The notes below the pieces were generated by a model, which saw only the letters and a list, made by a program, of their open reading frames with translations, was not told where the DNA came from and made no database searches. The position numbers and the translations under genes were made by a program. From IMG/VR virus record IMGVR_UViG_3300035698_012962, positions 62,001 through 126,000 of that record: a stretch of DNA of 64,000 bases; one strand, given 5' to 3'. Of this stretch, positions 26,562 to 34,871 are shown piece by piece. The stretch is from a virus. The stretch's first letter is position 1; each line of letters starts with the position of its first letter.

Positions 26562-27571
26562 AATTTTCTAAATTCTGGTCTTATTAAAGCCCAAATTAAT
26601 TGTTTGTAAGATTTCCCATCTAACATTTTGAATAAGATAGCGGGTTTGTTAGTAGAGTTTATTGCATATTCAGCGAATAATTTTCTATCTTCAACAATAT
26701 CCCTTTTTTTTGCTTCTGCGAATAGAGATAAATAGAACTCTTTTGTTTCTAAATACTTCATTTTTAGTTCTTCTTCATATGATCTTATTTTGTCATAGAA
26801 TTCATCTGGAACATCTTCTAATATTTTAGTCATATCATCACCGTTCCGTAATATATCCCATACACCTAATGTAGATATTTCTGTCATAATTTTATGAAGT
26901 CTAAAGTACTCTTCGAATTTTACCTTTATAAAATCACCATTAGAAAATCTAACAACGAATCCTTCTGAATTATCCCACTCTAAATCTTTCAGTTCTTCCA
27001 ATTTTAAGTTAGGATACTCTTTAACTACGTCAAATCCAAATTCTCTGTAGTGTTGAATTTCTTTATACTCACCTGTAGTAAAATTTCGTTTACCTAACAT
27101 AACTAATCGCTCTTCCTCATATAACACCACAATACGATTCTCAGGATATATAATTTCCCACATGTACGTGAAATTTTTATCCAATTTATCTTTATCATAT
27201 CGTTCAATAAGTTCGTATGCCTTCATTGCTTGGTCTGAAATGAAGGAGCCACGTGAAGTAATAATTAATGTATCATTATAGTAAAAGGAAGAAATATAGG
27301 AACCATCTAACTTTTCATATACAGTGTAATCTTCAGTAGGTGTATGCTTATCTTCTTCAAGATTAAAGAATTTATCAAATCCACGAGATACAACATATCC
27401 AGTAGTGTTATCAGTAACCAATCCTCTACAAGCAATTGTTACTTCATCCCAATGTTGTTCGTATGTAGTGGAAAGTGAATAATTCCAAATTGTTAAAGGA
27501 AGAGTCGGATGATCTTGTGAAATTAACCAACCATCAGCTTCGTACAATCGTAATGTTTCTTCGAAATTCAT
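26558..27571 (-). CDS. RNA ligase 1 (T4 RnlA family)
   Basis: The nucleotidyl-transferase motifs are clear: motif I YEKLDGS with lysine K87 as the adenylated residue, 'ACRGLV' and 'SRGFDKFFN' before it, 'FTYMWEIIYPENRIV' (motif IIIa), 'SEGFVVRF' (motif IV) and 'DFIKVKFEEY' (motif V). Length 337 is near T4 Rnl1 (374). The enzyme seals 5'-phosphate to 3'-hydroxyl RNA ends. In T4 it works with a kinase/phosphatase to repair tRNA cut by a host anticodon nuclease. No polynucleotide kinase is visible in this window. It has its own promoter at 27605-27633. Confidence 0.92.
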   Translation of the reverse strand: MNFEETLRLYEADGWLISQDHPTLPLTIWNYSLSTTYEQHWDEVTIACRGLVTDNTTGYVVSRGFDKFFNLEEDKHTPTEDYTVYEKLDGSYISSFYYNDTLIITSRGSFISDQAMKAYELIERYDKDKLDKNFTYMWEIIYPENRIVVLYEEERLVMLGKRNFTTGEYKEIQHYREFGFDVVKEYPNLKLEELKDLEWDNSEGFVVRFSNGDFIKVKFEEYFRLHKIMTEISTLGVWDILRNGDDMTKILEDVPDEFYDKIRSYEEELKMKYLETKEFYLSLFAEAKKRDIVEDRKLFAEYAINSTNKPAILFKMLDGKSYKQLIWALIRPEFRKL

Positions 27572-27604
27572 TTATTCAATTAAATTAGTAATTATTAATA
27601 CTCT

Positions 27605-27633
27605 ATTATACATAAAGTTTTTATCAAAGTCAA
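27605..27633 (-). promoter_or_regulatory. Sigma70-like early promoter before RNA ligase 1
   Basis: On the minus strand TTGACT (27633-27628), 17 bases, then a perfect TATAAT (27610-27605). The predicted start is about 27 bases before the ligase ATG, and the -35 abuts the methyltransferase stop at 27637. Confidence 0.72.
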
Positions 27634-27636
27634 ATA

Positions 27637-28878
27637 CTAATTTTTTAAATCAGAATCATACCGATCTGGGATGTATTCGTTAATAAAATCCCATTCACTG
27701 TTAGAAAGTTTAAAGTACTTCTTTAATTTTCTATCAGACCATTTTTTTGAAAAATCTAAATATGGTACTGCTTTCAATTCACCACTTTCTAAATGTTGAT
27801 TAACTTTAAATAAAGATAAACAAAATCTTGCAAACTTAGTTAATAAATAAGATTTCCCATTTTCTAATTCCTTTTCATTTTTGAACGAAATTTCATTATA
27901 CGGTGTACCCTTTTTATTTTTACCAATTGGGGTTTGAGTTATTCTAGATGATATATCATGTTCGTGCATCTTTCCTAGAAATGTATTAAAATTTGGGTGC
28001 GGGGCTCCGTTATTAGGAATTCCCGTCGCTATTGTATTAACTCGTAGATAAACATTTCCACCCGTTGCGCCATTTCTATATGTATAATCCTCAAGTGATT
28101 GGTTCATCTTTTCAAAAATCTTATCTCTTATTGATAATACTATATCGTTACCATGAATGAATACATTATCAAGTGAATTATATTGAATACTATCATCAGT
28201 ATTGTAATGAGAATATATAACATTTATATTTTTATTCTCTCTTTTTATAACAGTTGTAATAGAAAGAGGTATTTCTTGTTGAACATTAAAGAAAGAGTTA
28301 CCATTTATAATTTTCAGTTCAGTTTCATATGTATTTATAATACTTTGAATCTTTTTTACCCTTCCTTTAAAGTTTAAAGGTTTTCTTGTTATAAACGGTG
28401 TTGCTGGATGTATACATACAATAGTTCCACCTTCTTTTAATAACTCAAATGCGTTATTAAAATGATTCATATGCGAACCATGGGAATATGATGGATTCAT
28501 TACAATTCCAGCGAATTTTATTTTCTTCAATTTGTTAAGGTCTTTACCAAACTTTTTAAAGTCGGCTTTTGTAATATTAACAAACCCCAAATTTATTCCA
28601 AACTTTTCCGATGTTGGTGATATATCGTTTCCGTAGATCATATTATTTATAATATGTTCATGTGAATGATATTTTATCAATTTTCTATAAAGGGCGATGA
28701 GAAACGAACCTGTTCCACTAGTTGGATCTAAAAACTTCGAATCTGGATTTTGAAATAACAATTCATCAAATTTTGAAATCATTTCATTTACTAATTCAAT
28801 AGGTGTAGGTTGTAATGAACCGGCCCGACACATTGAATATTTACTTAGTTGTATTTTTCTCTGTTCTTTTGTAATCAT
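27637..28878 (-). CDS. N6-adenine-type DNA methyltransferase
   Basis: Motif I is FLDPTSGTGSF (residues 49-59), where AdoMet binds, and the catalytic motif IV is NPSY (128-131), a variant of NPPY. The amino end (LQPTPIELVNEMISKFDELL) matches the region before motif I in type I, IIG and Eco57I-like N6-adenine methyltransferases. The later part (residues ~265-400, with YRNGATGGNVYLRVN) may act in target recognition. At 413 residues it is compact. Its start overlaps the helicase gene by four bases (ATGA), so the two products are made together. It probably methylates phage DNA, either for self-protection or as part of a restriction system. Confidence 0.85.
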   Translation of the reverse strand: MITKEQRKIQLSKYSMCRAGSLQPTPIELVNEMISKFDELLFQNPDSKFLDPTSGTGSFLIALYRKLIKYHSHEHIINNMIYGNDISPTSEKFGINLGFVNITKADFKKFGKDLNKLKKIKFAGIVMNPSYSHGSHMNHFNNAFELLKEGGTIVCIHPATPFITRKPLNFKGRVKKIQSIINTYETELKIINGNSFFNVQQEIPLSITTVIKRENKNINVIYSHYNTDDSIQYNSLDNVFIHGNDIVLSIRDKIFEKMNQSLEDYTYRNGATGGNVYLRVNTIATGIPNNGAPHPNFNTFLGKMHEHDISSRITQTPIGKNKKGTPYNEISFKNEKELENGKSYLLTKFARFCLSLFKVNQHLESGELKAVPYLDFSKKWSDRKLKKYFKLSNSEWDFINEYIPDRYDSDLKN

Positions 28879-31130
28879 AAATAATAGTTTAGTTCAAATT
28901 CATTAATAACGTTTTCTGATAGTAATAATCGTACCGATCCTAAATTACAATGAGTATTTTCATATAATACATCTTCTTCCACTTCATTGAGTAAGTCTGA
29001 AACCGTAGCCACCTTATATAAATCGGCTAACATAGGAAATGAAGATACTATTGAAGCTACATTATCAAATGCCGTTTCAATATCCTTCTTATCTTTTTTA
29101 TTTATATCTCTTTTTTCTCTATTTTTTATTGTATAATTCTTCCCACCTTTCAATTCACTATCACTAAATTTAGTTGATACTGCTTTATTTTTTTTGAAGG
29201 TTTTATCAAGAAACTCACTGAGTACTTTATGTAGATTATCCATATTAATCCAAGATTTAGCAGTGGCATGTAATTTGTGTTCCCGGTAATCACCATTGTT
29301 GATTACACCCATTACATCTTCTATATCAACTTCTTCAAAATTGGGCCCAGTTCCATTTCTATAGATATTATTATTATCCAACCACTCTTTAATTATTTCT
29401 TTAGGATCTTTTTCACCTTGTATAATTGCTCTTGATTTTGCAAATTCAAACACCATTTCAAATGTTCTATTAGGAACAAAATCAAAAACATATGCTACGT
29501 CCTTTCCTTTTAATGGGGATGATGCTCTAAATATAAATTGGAAATAACGTTCGGGTGACGTTGTCTCAGATAATACAAAACAAGCGTTCCAAGGTTCAAC
29601 TGTAGTTCCTTCGATAAATCTACCAATAGTAACTGTTATTGATTTTTCAAACTTATCGACCGCTTTTAATACCTCACTTACAGCTTTCACATTATTTCCA
29701 GATGCGTTAATAATTTTTGTGTTTTCATCTGTTAATCTTTCTAGCATTTTTGATAGTGCTGTTGCAGATGCTACTGAATTTCCAGGCAGTAACCAAACTG
29801 TGTGATTTAAATTTGATACTATACGGTATGGAGAATATTTAGCCTTTCCATTTAATATTTGCGTCATCCAATGTTCCACATCTCCTTCAAATACAAATTT
29901 ACCTTTTTTATCAGTTGCTAATAATTTTGTTATTCTGAATTGTTCATCATCTTTAAACGAATTCTTTTTAATAATAGAATTAGGAATTGATGGAATATAG
30001 GTTTTAAGAGTCACTGCATCATTCGGGATTCCATTTTCAATATCTTTTCTTTTATCTTGTTGTTGGTCGATATAATCATAAAAATAACTATCTTCATCTC
30101 CAAATCCTCTATTAACATAAGTCTTTAATGGTGTTCCTGATGCCCATGTTCTATGATCTGATTTGATAAGTTTTATAAGTTTTTCAAAGTTCTCTGTGTT
30201 TGTTCCTGAATGGCATTCATCAATAAAAACATCAGTGAAGTGAAATTTCTCTAAAAACTTTTGAACTTCTGATCCAGATTTTTCATTATAGATTAGTTGA
30301 GTGGATATGGCAATAACAGTCGGATTACTATAGTTCACAATATCAGGAGTTCTATCTTCTTCTTTTTGTAATTCTATATAATCCCAATCCTTATAATATA
30401 CGTGTTTATTTATATCCTTTTCCAAAGAAGCAAATACATTGGGTTTAGAAGTCAATACAAGGAAAACACTTTCTCTGTTTAAATATTTATCTTCAATCAA
30501 TGTTCGATTTGCAGTTAACCATGCAAAATTCTTTCCCCATCTCATAATTGCGGCTAATAAGTAATCAGTTCCACCTGATTTCCGATGTTTCACATATCCA
30601 TTAATAAATTCAATTTGCCGATCTCTAGGCGGATATGCAAGACGTTTTTTACTACCATATAAAATATAATTCACATTTTCAATGATCCGTTCTGGTTCAC
30701 ACTCGTAAATTTCAGTACTCGTTCCATCTGGATATATCCCTACTCCCTCTGACAATAAAGTTCGTCTTACAACTTGTTCAATTACATACGGTTCTTTTTT
30801 AATTTTAACACTTGATCGGTTGAAATTAACAGCCCATAATATAATTACAAAATCTGTAGTTGTCCCAAGATACCCATCAATTGTTGATTGGGGTGTTGAC
30901 CCGTATTCTGCTTTGGTTCCATATTCTCCGAATTTGGGTACTAGTGGTTCAAATCCCCTCTCTGCGTTCATATAAGAAGTTCCCCAAACCCACATATACA
31001 ACCCCTTACCATTTTCTCTAAATACATCAAATTCATTTGGACTCATAGTGGTTTTAAATTTTGCACCACCTTTGTTGCTCATAGAAATCGTAGGTAGATT
31101 TTTTACATACCTTGCTACTTCATCAATCAT
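28875..31130 (-). CDS. SF2 helicase/translocase with GIY-YIG-like amino domain
   Basis: Residues ~170-660 form an SF2 helicase core: Q-like PPRDRQ (167-172), a degenerate Walker A (MRWGKN, 196-201), DECH (304-307), SGTPL (331-335), and a late 'QFIFRASSP' as motif VI. The Walker A differs from the usual GxGKT. Residues ~40-155 resemble the GIY-YIG/T5orf172 fold: GLYMWVWG, KFGEYG (66-71), an E at 118 in a helix (IEQVVRR) and TSTEIYE (137-143). This combination suggests an ATP-driven endonuclease, like restriction subunits, paired with the methyltransferase whose start overlaps its stop. The nuclease call is tentative; helicase is firm. Confidence 0.8.
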   Translation of the reverse strand: MIDEVARYVKNLPTISMSNKGGAKFKTTMSPNEFDVFRENGKGLYMWVWGTSYMNAERGFEPLVPKFGEYGTKAEYGSTPQSTIDGYLGTTTDFVIILWAVNFNRSSVKIKKEPYVIEQVVRRTLLSEGVGIYPDGTSTEIYECEPERIIENVNYILYGSKKRLAYPPRDRQIEFINGYVKHRKSGGTDYLLAAIMRWGKNFAWLTANRTLIEDKYLNRESVFLVLTSKPNVFASLEKDINKHVYYKDWDYIELQKEEDRTPDIVNYSNPTVIAISTQLIYNEKSGSEVQKFLEKFHFTDVFIDECHSGTNTENFEKLIKLIKSDHRTWASGTPLKTYVNRGFGDEDSYFYDYIDQQQDKRKDIENGIPNDAVTLKTYIPSIPNSIIKKNSFKDDEQFRITKLLATDKKGKFVFEGDVEHWMTQILNGKAKYSPYRIVSNLNHTVWLLPGNSVASATALSKMLERLTDENTKIINASGNNVKAVSEVLKAVDKFEKSITVTIGRFIEGTTVEPWNACFVLSETTSPERYFQFIFRASSPLKGKDVAYVFDFVPNRTFEMVFEFAKSRAIIQGEKDPKEIIKEWLDNNNIYRNGTGPNFEEVDIEDVMGVINNGDYREHKLHATAKSWINMDNLHKVLSEFLDKTFKKNKAVSTKFSDSELKGGKNYTIKNREKRDINKKDKKDIETAFDNVASIVSSFPMLADLYKVATVSDLLNEVEEDVLYENTHCNLGSVRLLLSENVINEFELNYYL

Positions 31131-31163
31131 TGTATCTTTATTTTATATTATATGTCAAACTAT

Positions 31164-31952
31164 TTAATTACCAAACACTAATTTTACTTTATCTTCCACT
31201 TCATTCAATGGTGGAAAATGAACTACTTGAATCCTTGATCTTTCTACTACTAAATCTGGATTTGTATGTGCTTGGTGTTTTGGTGGGAGTGTATCTAATT
31301 CTTCCTTTGTGAAAGCTGATGATACAATACTTCGTTTTACGTATGTACCTTTCCTAAATTTATCAGGCAAATCCTTCCAATTTACACCTACAGAATGTAA
31401 CATCAACTTTTTCATTTCATCTCCGTTTTTGTTCTGTAGTTGTTTATGTGAAAAGAATGATTGTGCCAACATAGAAACTGAATTCTTTGTGGCATCGTTC
31501 TCTCGCCATAGTAATTGCGCAACAGCATCTTCTAATGTAGGTGTTTGATAAATTCTACTATCGAAGATTGCAATTTTATTGTGATTTGGTAAATGAATAT
31601 CAACCAATCTATTAAACTCAACAGATGCCTTAGAAGTTAATTTAGAAAGTATTTTTTGTTTTTTTCCTATATGATATAATGAAGAGTGTCGATTTGCTTC
31701 ATATAATACAAGTGTAATTTCATCTGATTGAGTATATCCTATTACTGCATTCGTTTCATCTACTAAATATTTAGTAAGTTCAATCATTATATCGGTTAAC
31801 TTTTCATCGAAAGGTCTTTCCAACCCATTTGTCCAATTATGAAAGTTGTTTCCATCTAATCTAATAATAACTGGAAGCGTTGGTATCATAATTTCTGGAG
31901 AGAAGCTCTTCTCTAACCATTTACACCAATCTCCTAATGTTTCAAATTTCAT
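31164..31952 (-). CDS. Thg1-like tRNA 3'-5' nucleotidyltransferase
   Basis: The Thg1 signatures are present: IIRLDGNNFHNWT (residues 29-41, with D33), 'AVIGYTQSDEIT' with D77 (metal ligands), and 'IFDSRIYQTP', 'AQLLWRENDATKNSVSMLAQ'. Thg1 adds G to the 5' end of tRNA-His; Thg1-like proteins repair truncated tRNA 5' ends by reverse polymerisation. At 262 residues it matches the family. It lies directly upstream of the helicase and methyltransferase, in one operon, near RNA ligase 1. A repair role against tRNA damage is inferred. Confidence 0.9.
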   Translation of the reverse strand: MKFETLGDWCKWLEKSFSPEIMIPTLPVIIRLDGNNFHNWTNGLERPFDEKLTDIMIELTKYLVDETNAVIGYTQSDEITLVLYEANRHSSLYHIGKKQKILSKLTSKASVEFNRLVDIHLPNHNKIAIFDSRIYQTPTLEDAVAQLLWRENDATKNSVSMLAQSFFSHKQLQNKNGDEMKKLMLHSVGVNWKDLPDKFRKGTYVKRSIVSSAFTKEELDTLPPKHQAHTNPDLVVERSRIQVVHFPPLNEVEDKVKLVFGN

Positions 31953-31954
31953 AT

Positions 31955-32149
31955 TTATTTATCCATGAGGTCTGTGATTAAAAGGTAAGCGCCTAATAAT
32001 GTAAATACAGGCCATAGTATTATTACTATTATTGTTAATGGAATTGCAACGGGTAAGGTTACATCATTACATCTATCAATGTATTTTCTCAATGAAAAAT
32101 CCATAACAATTCCTAAAAAAAGTATTCCTATTAGTAAATAAGTGATCAT
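31955..32149 (-). CDS. Small membrane protein, 64 aa
   Basis: Two membrane helices (YLLIGILFLGIVMDFSL and LPVAIPLTIIVIILWPVFTLLGAYLLI) with a short cytoplasmic or periplasmic loop between. The function is unknown. It starts two bases after the next upstream gene's stop and precedes the Thg1-like gene by two. Confidence 0.65.
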   Translation of the reverse strand: MITYLLIGILFLGIVMDFSLRKYIDRCNDVTLPVAIPLTIIVIILWPVFTLLGAYLLITDLMDK

Positions 32150-32151
32150 AA

Positions 32152-32478
32152 TTAATAATGTTTATTTGTAAATTTACCTTGTCTAAAATTATATCTATAT
32201 CTATCATCTATGGATATTTGATGAAACTCATTTTCATTTACTTTCCATTTAAACGGAACATCTTTTTTGATATATCCAACTAAAATATATTGTGGAATTG
32301 ATTTTTCAATGAAATGTTTTTCAGTTACTTTTATATAAACTGTTTGAGATGTTCCTAATACATAATCACTTAGGGCAAAACTAATACTAATAAATATAAG
32401 TCCCCACCCGATGATACAAATTTGATAAAAAAGCCCAAAGTTCCAATATCGAACTAGTTTTAATATATACTTTTTCAT
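32152..32478 (-). CDS. Single-span membrane protein, 108 aa
   Basis: A helix near residues 18-40 (LFYQICIIGWGLIFISISFAL) is followed by a soluble, beta-rich domain (VYIKVTEKHFIEKSIPQYILVGYIKKD). The gene overlaps the 32475-32651 membrane gene by four bases (ATGA). No family is known. Confidence 0.65.
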   Translation of the reverse strand: MKKYILKLVRYWNFGLFYQICIIGWGLIFISISFALSDYVLGTSQTVYIKVTEKHFIEKSIPQYILVGYIKKDVPFKWKVNENEFHQISIDDRYRYNFRQGKFTNKHY

Positions 32479-32651
32479 TCACTATCTCCATTTTTCAAAC
32501 CATTCATATATATATATGGTACAGTGAAAGCCATACTACCAAACCATCCTACGAAAAATTCATCAAATTCCAAAGTTCTCATAATAATTACAACTATAAT
32601 GGCAAATAGAAATCCAACAGTAAATTGTTTTAGTGCATTTTTTAAACTCAT
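32475..32651 (-). CDS. Small membrane protein, 58 aa
   Basis: The frame from the ATG at 32651 reads MSLKNALKQFTVGFLFAIIVV..., with one or two membrane helices, ending GLKNGDSE. It overlaps both neighbours by exactly four bases (ATGA at each end), which is the strongest positional support possible for a small gene here. The function is unknown. Confidence 0.75.
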   Translation of the reverse strand: MSLKNALKQFTVGFLFAIIVVIIMRTLEFDEFFVGWFGSMAFTVPYIYMNGLKNGDSE

Positions 32652-32899
32652 AGTTCTCGTTTTCCCTTAAAAATTTCTAATTTATCATTAATGTTTTTAA
32701 TTATACGTCTACCCATTTCTAGTTTCGATATGTTAATATTATAATCATATAACGTATCAATCTCTTCGTTGACAGACGGTATAACCTTATCTAATGTGAA
32801 TTCTGCTAACAGTTTTCTAGCATAATCCTCTGTAGTACCAGCTTCTTCAACCAATAATGTTAATAGTGTATGTTCAACTACGTCTTTTCTTGTAATCAT
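32648..32899 (-). CDS. Small helical protein, 83 aa
   Basis: It reads MITRKDVVEHTLLTLLVEEAGTTEDYARKLLAE..., an all-helical, ankyrin-free, soluble protein. It overlaps its neighbours by four bases on both sides. I do not recognise it. Confidence 0.7.
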   Translation of the reverse strand: MITRKDVVEHTLLTLLVEEAGTTEDYARKLLAEFTLDKVIPSVNEEIDTLYDYNINISKLEMGRRIIKNINDKLEIFKGKREL

Positions 32900-33147
32900 A
32901 ATTTTTCAGTTAAGGATTCTTTAATATTATTTCGAACAAACTCTTGTCCATTCAGACTTGACAACTTATATGATTTTTCAATGAGAGCTGATATTACATT
33001 TGGCGCACATAAATGATCTACACGGTTCATATTAATAGTCACTTGTGAACCAAATACATTACTGTGTGTTACTAAATCACCATCTACTCTCAATCCCATT
33101 TCTTTAAGAGAACGGATGCAGTAATCTTTATTTTCTTGTTTATCCAT
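32896..33147 (-). CDS. Small soluble protein, 83 aa
   Basis: It reads MDKQENKDYCIRSLKEMGLRVDGDLVTHSNVFG..., ending VRNNIKESLTEKL. A mixed alpha/beta fold is likely. It overlaps neighbours by four and eight bases, so it is part of the operon from promoter 33483-33511. The function is unknown. Confidence 0.65.
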   Translation of the reverse strand: MDKQENKDYCIRSLKEMGLRVDGDLVTHSNVFGSQVTINMNRVDHLCAPNVISALIEKSYKLSSLNGQEFVRNNIKESLTEKL

Positions 33148-33451
33148 TTTTATCCTCTTCTATTGGTTCATCTGGTCTTCTGTTTAGTAATAGTTTTTCT
33201 TTAATATTTACTTCTACACCACTATGTTCAACAAAATCGTTTACTATCCAACCAGCTTTACCAATTAATAGTCCTGGTTTTCGTAACTCTACTGTAAGAG
33301 TGTTTGTTGCTTCATCGTATGATAAATCAGTAACGCCCATTGTAAAGGTATTTGAAACTCCCTCTTTCCCAGGATAATCATATACGCCATCAAAGTAAGT
33401 TGTAAATGAAGATTTCACTTCCCATTCTTTTACTGTTTTTTCTGTTTTCAT
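33140..33451 (-). CDS. KH-domain-like RNA-binding protein candidate
   Basis: After a variable start, the segment 'VTDLSYDEATNTLTVELRKPGLLIGKAGWIVNDFVEHSGVEVNIKE' has the beta-alpha-alpha-beta pattern of KH domains, with the nucleic-acid-binding GxxG loop at 'IGKAG' (residues ~67-71). KH domains bind single-stranded RNA or DNA. It is the first gene of an operon that includes the Thg1-like enzyme. The assignment rests on a single motif. Confidence 0.6.
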   Translation of the reverse strand: MKTEKTVKEWEVKSSFTTYFDGVYDYPGKEGVSNTFTMGVTDLSYDEATNTLTVELRKPGLLIGKAGWIVNDFVEHSGVEVNIKEKLLLNRRPDEPIEEDKNG

Positions 33452-33482
33452 AGTTTAACATTAGTTTATCGTTTGTGTTGTT

Positions 33483-33511
33483 AACATACAAAAATACTCT
33501 ATCAATGTCAA
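33483..33511 (-). promoter_or_regulatory. Sigma70-like early promoter for the Thg1/helicase operon
   Basis: On the minus strand TTGACA (33511-33506), 17 bases, TATGTT (33488-33483). It precedes the KH-like gene ATG at 33451, and no other strong promoter is seen before the methyltransferase end at 27637. Confidence 0.68.
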
Positions 33512-33512
33512 A

Positions 33513-33764
33513 TTAAAAATTTAAAACTACCATTTCATTTAGTTGTTGTTCAATATCCATTGATAAGTTATATACTTCCATCACTATAGACATTGATTCC
33601 GCATCATTGTATTGCTCATATAAAAGTTCTGCTTCTTCTTTTGATGTTGCATATATAGGATAATCTATATAATCAAACGTATCACATACAACCAACATAT
33701 GAGTTGCATTCTTTTCATCTTTTTTATGTAACCAATGTCTAATTTGATTTTCTAATGTCGTCAT
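33513..33764 (-). CDS. Small acidic protein, 83 aa
   Basis: It reads MTTLENQIRHWLHKKDEKNATHMLVVCDTFDYIDYPIYAT..., with one likely alpha/beta domain. It starts five bases after the DNA ligase stop and ends just before the promoter at 33483-33511. The pattern 'HMLVVCDTFDYEDYP' occurs in unnamed phage proteins. Confidence 0.7.
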   Translation of the reverse strand: MTTLENQIRHWLHKKDEKNATHMLVVCDTFDYIDYPIYATSKEEAELLYEQYNDAESMSIVMEVYNLSMDIEQQLNEMVVLNF

Positions 33765-33769
33765 ATTTT

Positions 33770-34846
33770 TTATTTATCAAGCCTCCACCCTACGAATACA
33801 GGAAATCTAGGAATACCATCATCTGTCCATTCAAAGAATCTTATCTCTGCTGTTTTTCCAATATGTTCTTTTTTGTTTCTCAAAAGTTCTTCACGCTCTT
33901 CATGTGATAGTTTTGGATTTGCTTTAAACGTTTTTCCATTTTCTAATTCACATACTACAACACCTTGTTCTGGTCTTGCATCTGAAGGTTCAATATCAAT
34001 TACTCTTACCGCTTCATCAATAAAATCTTTAAACTTTAATAAACTATCACATCTACCATTTACTTTATATCCTTTGTTACCATGTCGGAGAATAGTTCCC
34101 TCATATCCTTCAGAAAGTAATTGAGTGTGTAATCTATCCAATTCCTCTTTAGATTTTAATTCCACATTTTCTACTACTCTAATATGTTCTCGTGGATGTG
34201 TAGTTACGATACGAAGTAATTCATTGTACCTTTGGATAAATGGTTCTTCTGAAATAAGGTCATATAGATGGAACTTTACTTTTTCGGTTTTACCTTTTCT
34301 GTATTTCTTTATCATCTTCATATTTTCTTGAAAGGAATGCCCGTGAGCGTACAATTCTCCATCCAACACCACATCAGGCAACCCTTTCAAATCTTCTTTA
34401 ATATGATCTACTGTTTCAATTTCTACACCACCCCTCGATTGAAATTTCACTTTACCATTACGAATAATAGCCGTACATCTCATCCCATCTAATTTTGGTT
34501 GTCCAATAACAACACCATTCCAATCTATTTTCTTATAATGATCATCAAATGATTTTGCTAACATAGGTAATATCACTTCCTCATTTTCTGCCTCATCCTT
34601 TGTTTGGAAGTATCCCTTATCTATCTTTTTATTAATTGTAGATTCGGCTTCTGAAATTGCCTGCTCATCTGGCGTTGTTTCATTTGATCTACCAACGTTC
34701 TTTGCCTTTGCAACCTTTCTATGTTCAACAGGATTATCAGTTCCATCAATTCCACTTTGTTGAACTATCTCAGAACCTTCAGTAAATATTGTGAAGAATC
34801 TTATATTATCTTTTGAATCTTTTTTGTATAACGTAATCGGTTTCAT
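33770..34846 (-). CDS. ATP-dependent DNA ligase
   Basis: Motif I is QPKLDGMRC with K118 adenylated, followed by 'FQSRGGVEIET' (motif Ia/II), 'DVVLDGELYAHG' (motif III), 'EGTILRHGNKGY' (motif IV) and 'SLLKFKDFIDEAVRV' (motif V), then an OB domain to the end. The first ~95 residues look like a WGR-like module (KAKNVGRSNETTPDEQA) ending in 'ILPMLA'. At 358 residues it is a compact ligase. It seals nicks during phage DNA replication and repair. Confidence 0.92.
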   Translation of the reverse strand: MKPITLYKKDSKDNIRFFTIFTEGSEIVQQSGIDGTDNPVEHRKVAKAKNVGRSNETTPDEQAISEAESTINKKIDKGYFQTKDEAENEEVILPMLAKSFDDHYKKIDWNGVVIGQPKLDGMRCTAIIRNGKVKFQSRGGVEIETVDHIKEDLKGLPDVVLDGELYAHGHSFQENMKMIKKYRKGKTEKVKFHLYDLISEEPFIQRYNELLRIVTTHPREHIRVVENVELKSKEELDRLHTQLLSEGYEGTILRHGNKGYKVNGRCDSLLKFKDFIDEAVRVIDIEPSDARPEQGVVVCELENGKTFKANPKLSHEEREELLRNKKEHIGKTAEIRFFEWTDDGIPRFPVFVGWRLDK

Positions 34847-34871
34847 ATATTATTTTGTTTATTTATTTAGT

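Noticed and set aside
31130-31158. TTGACA upstream of the helicase gene
   Set aside because: No -10 lies 16-18 bases away, and any start would fall inside the coding sequence. The operon promoter at 33483-33511 is a better source.
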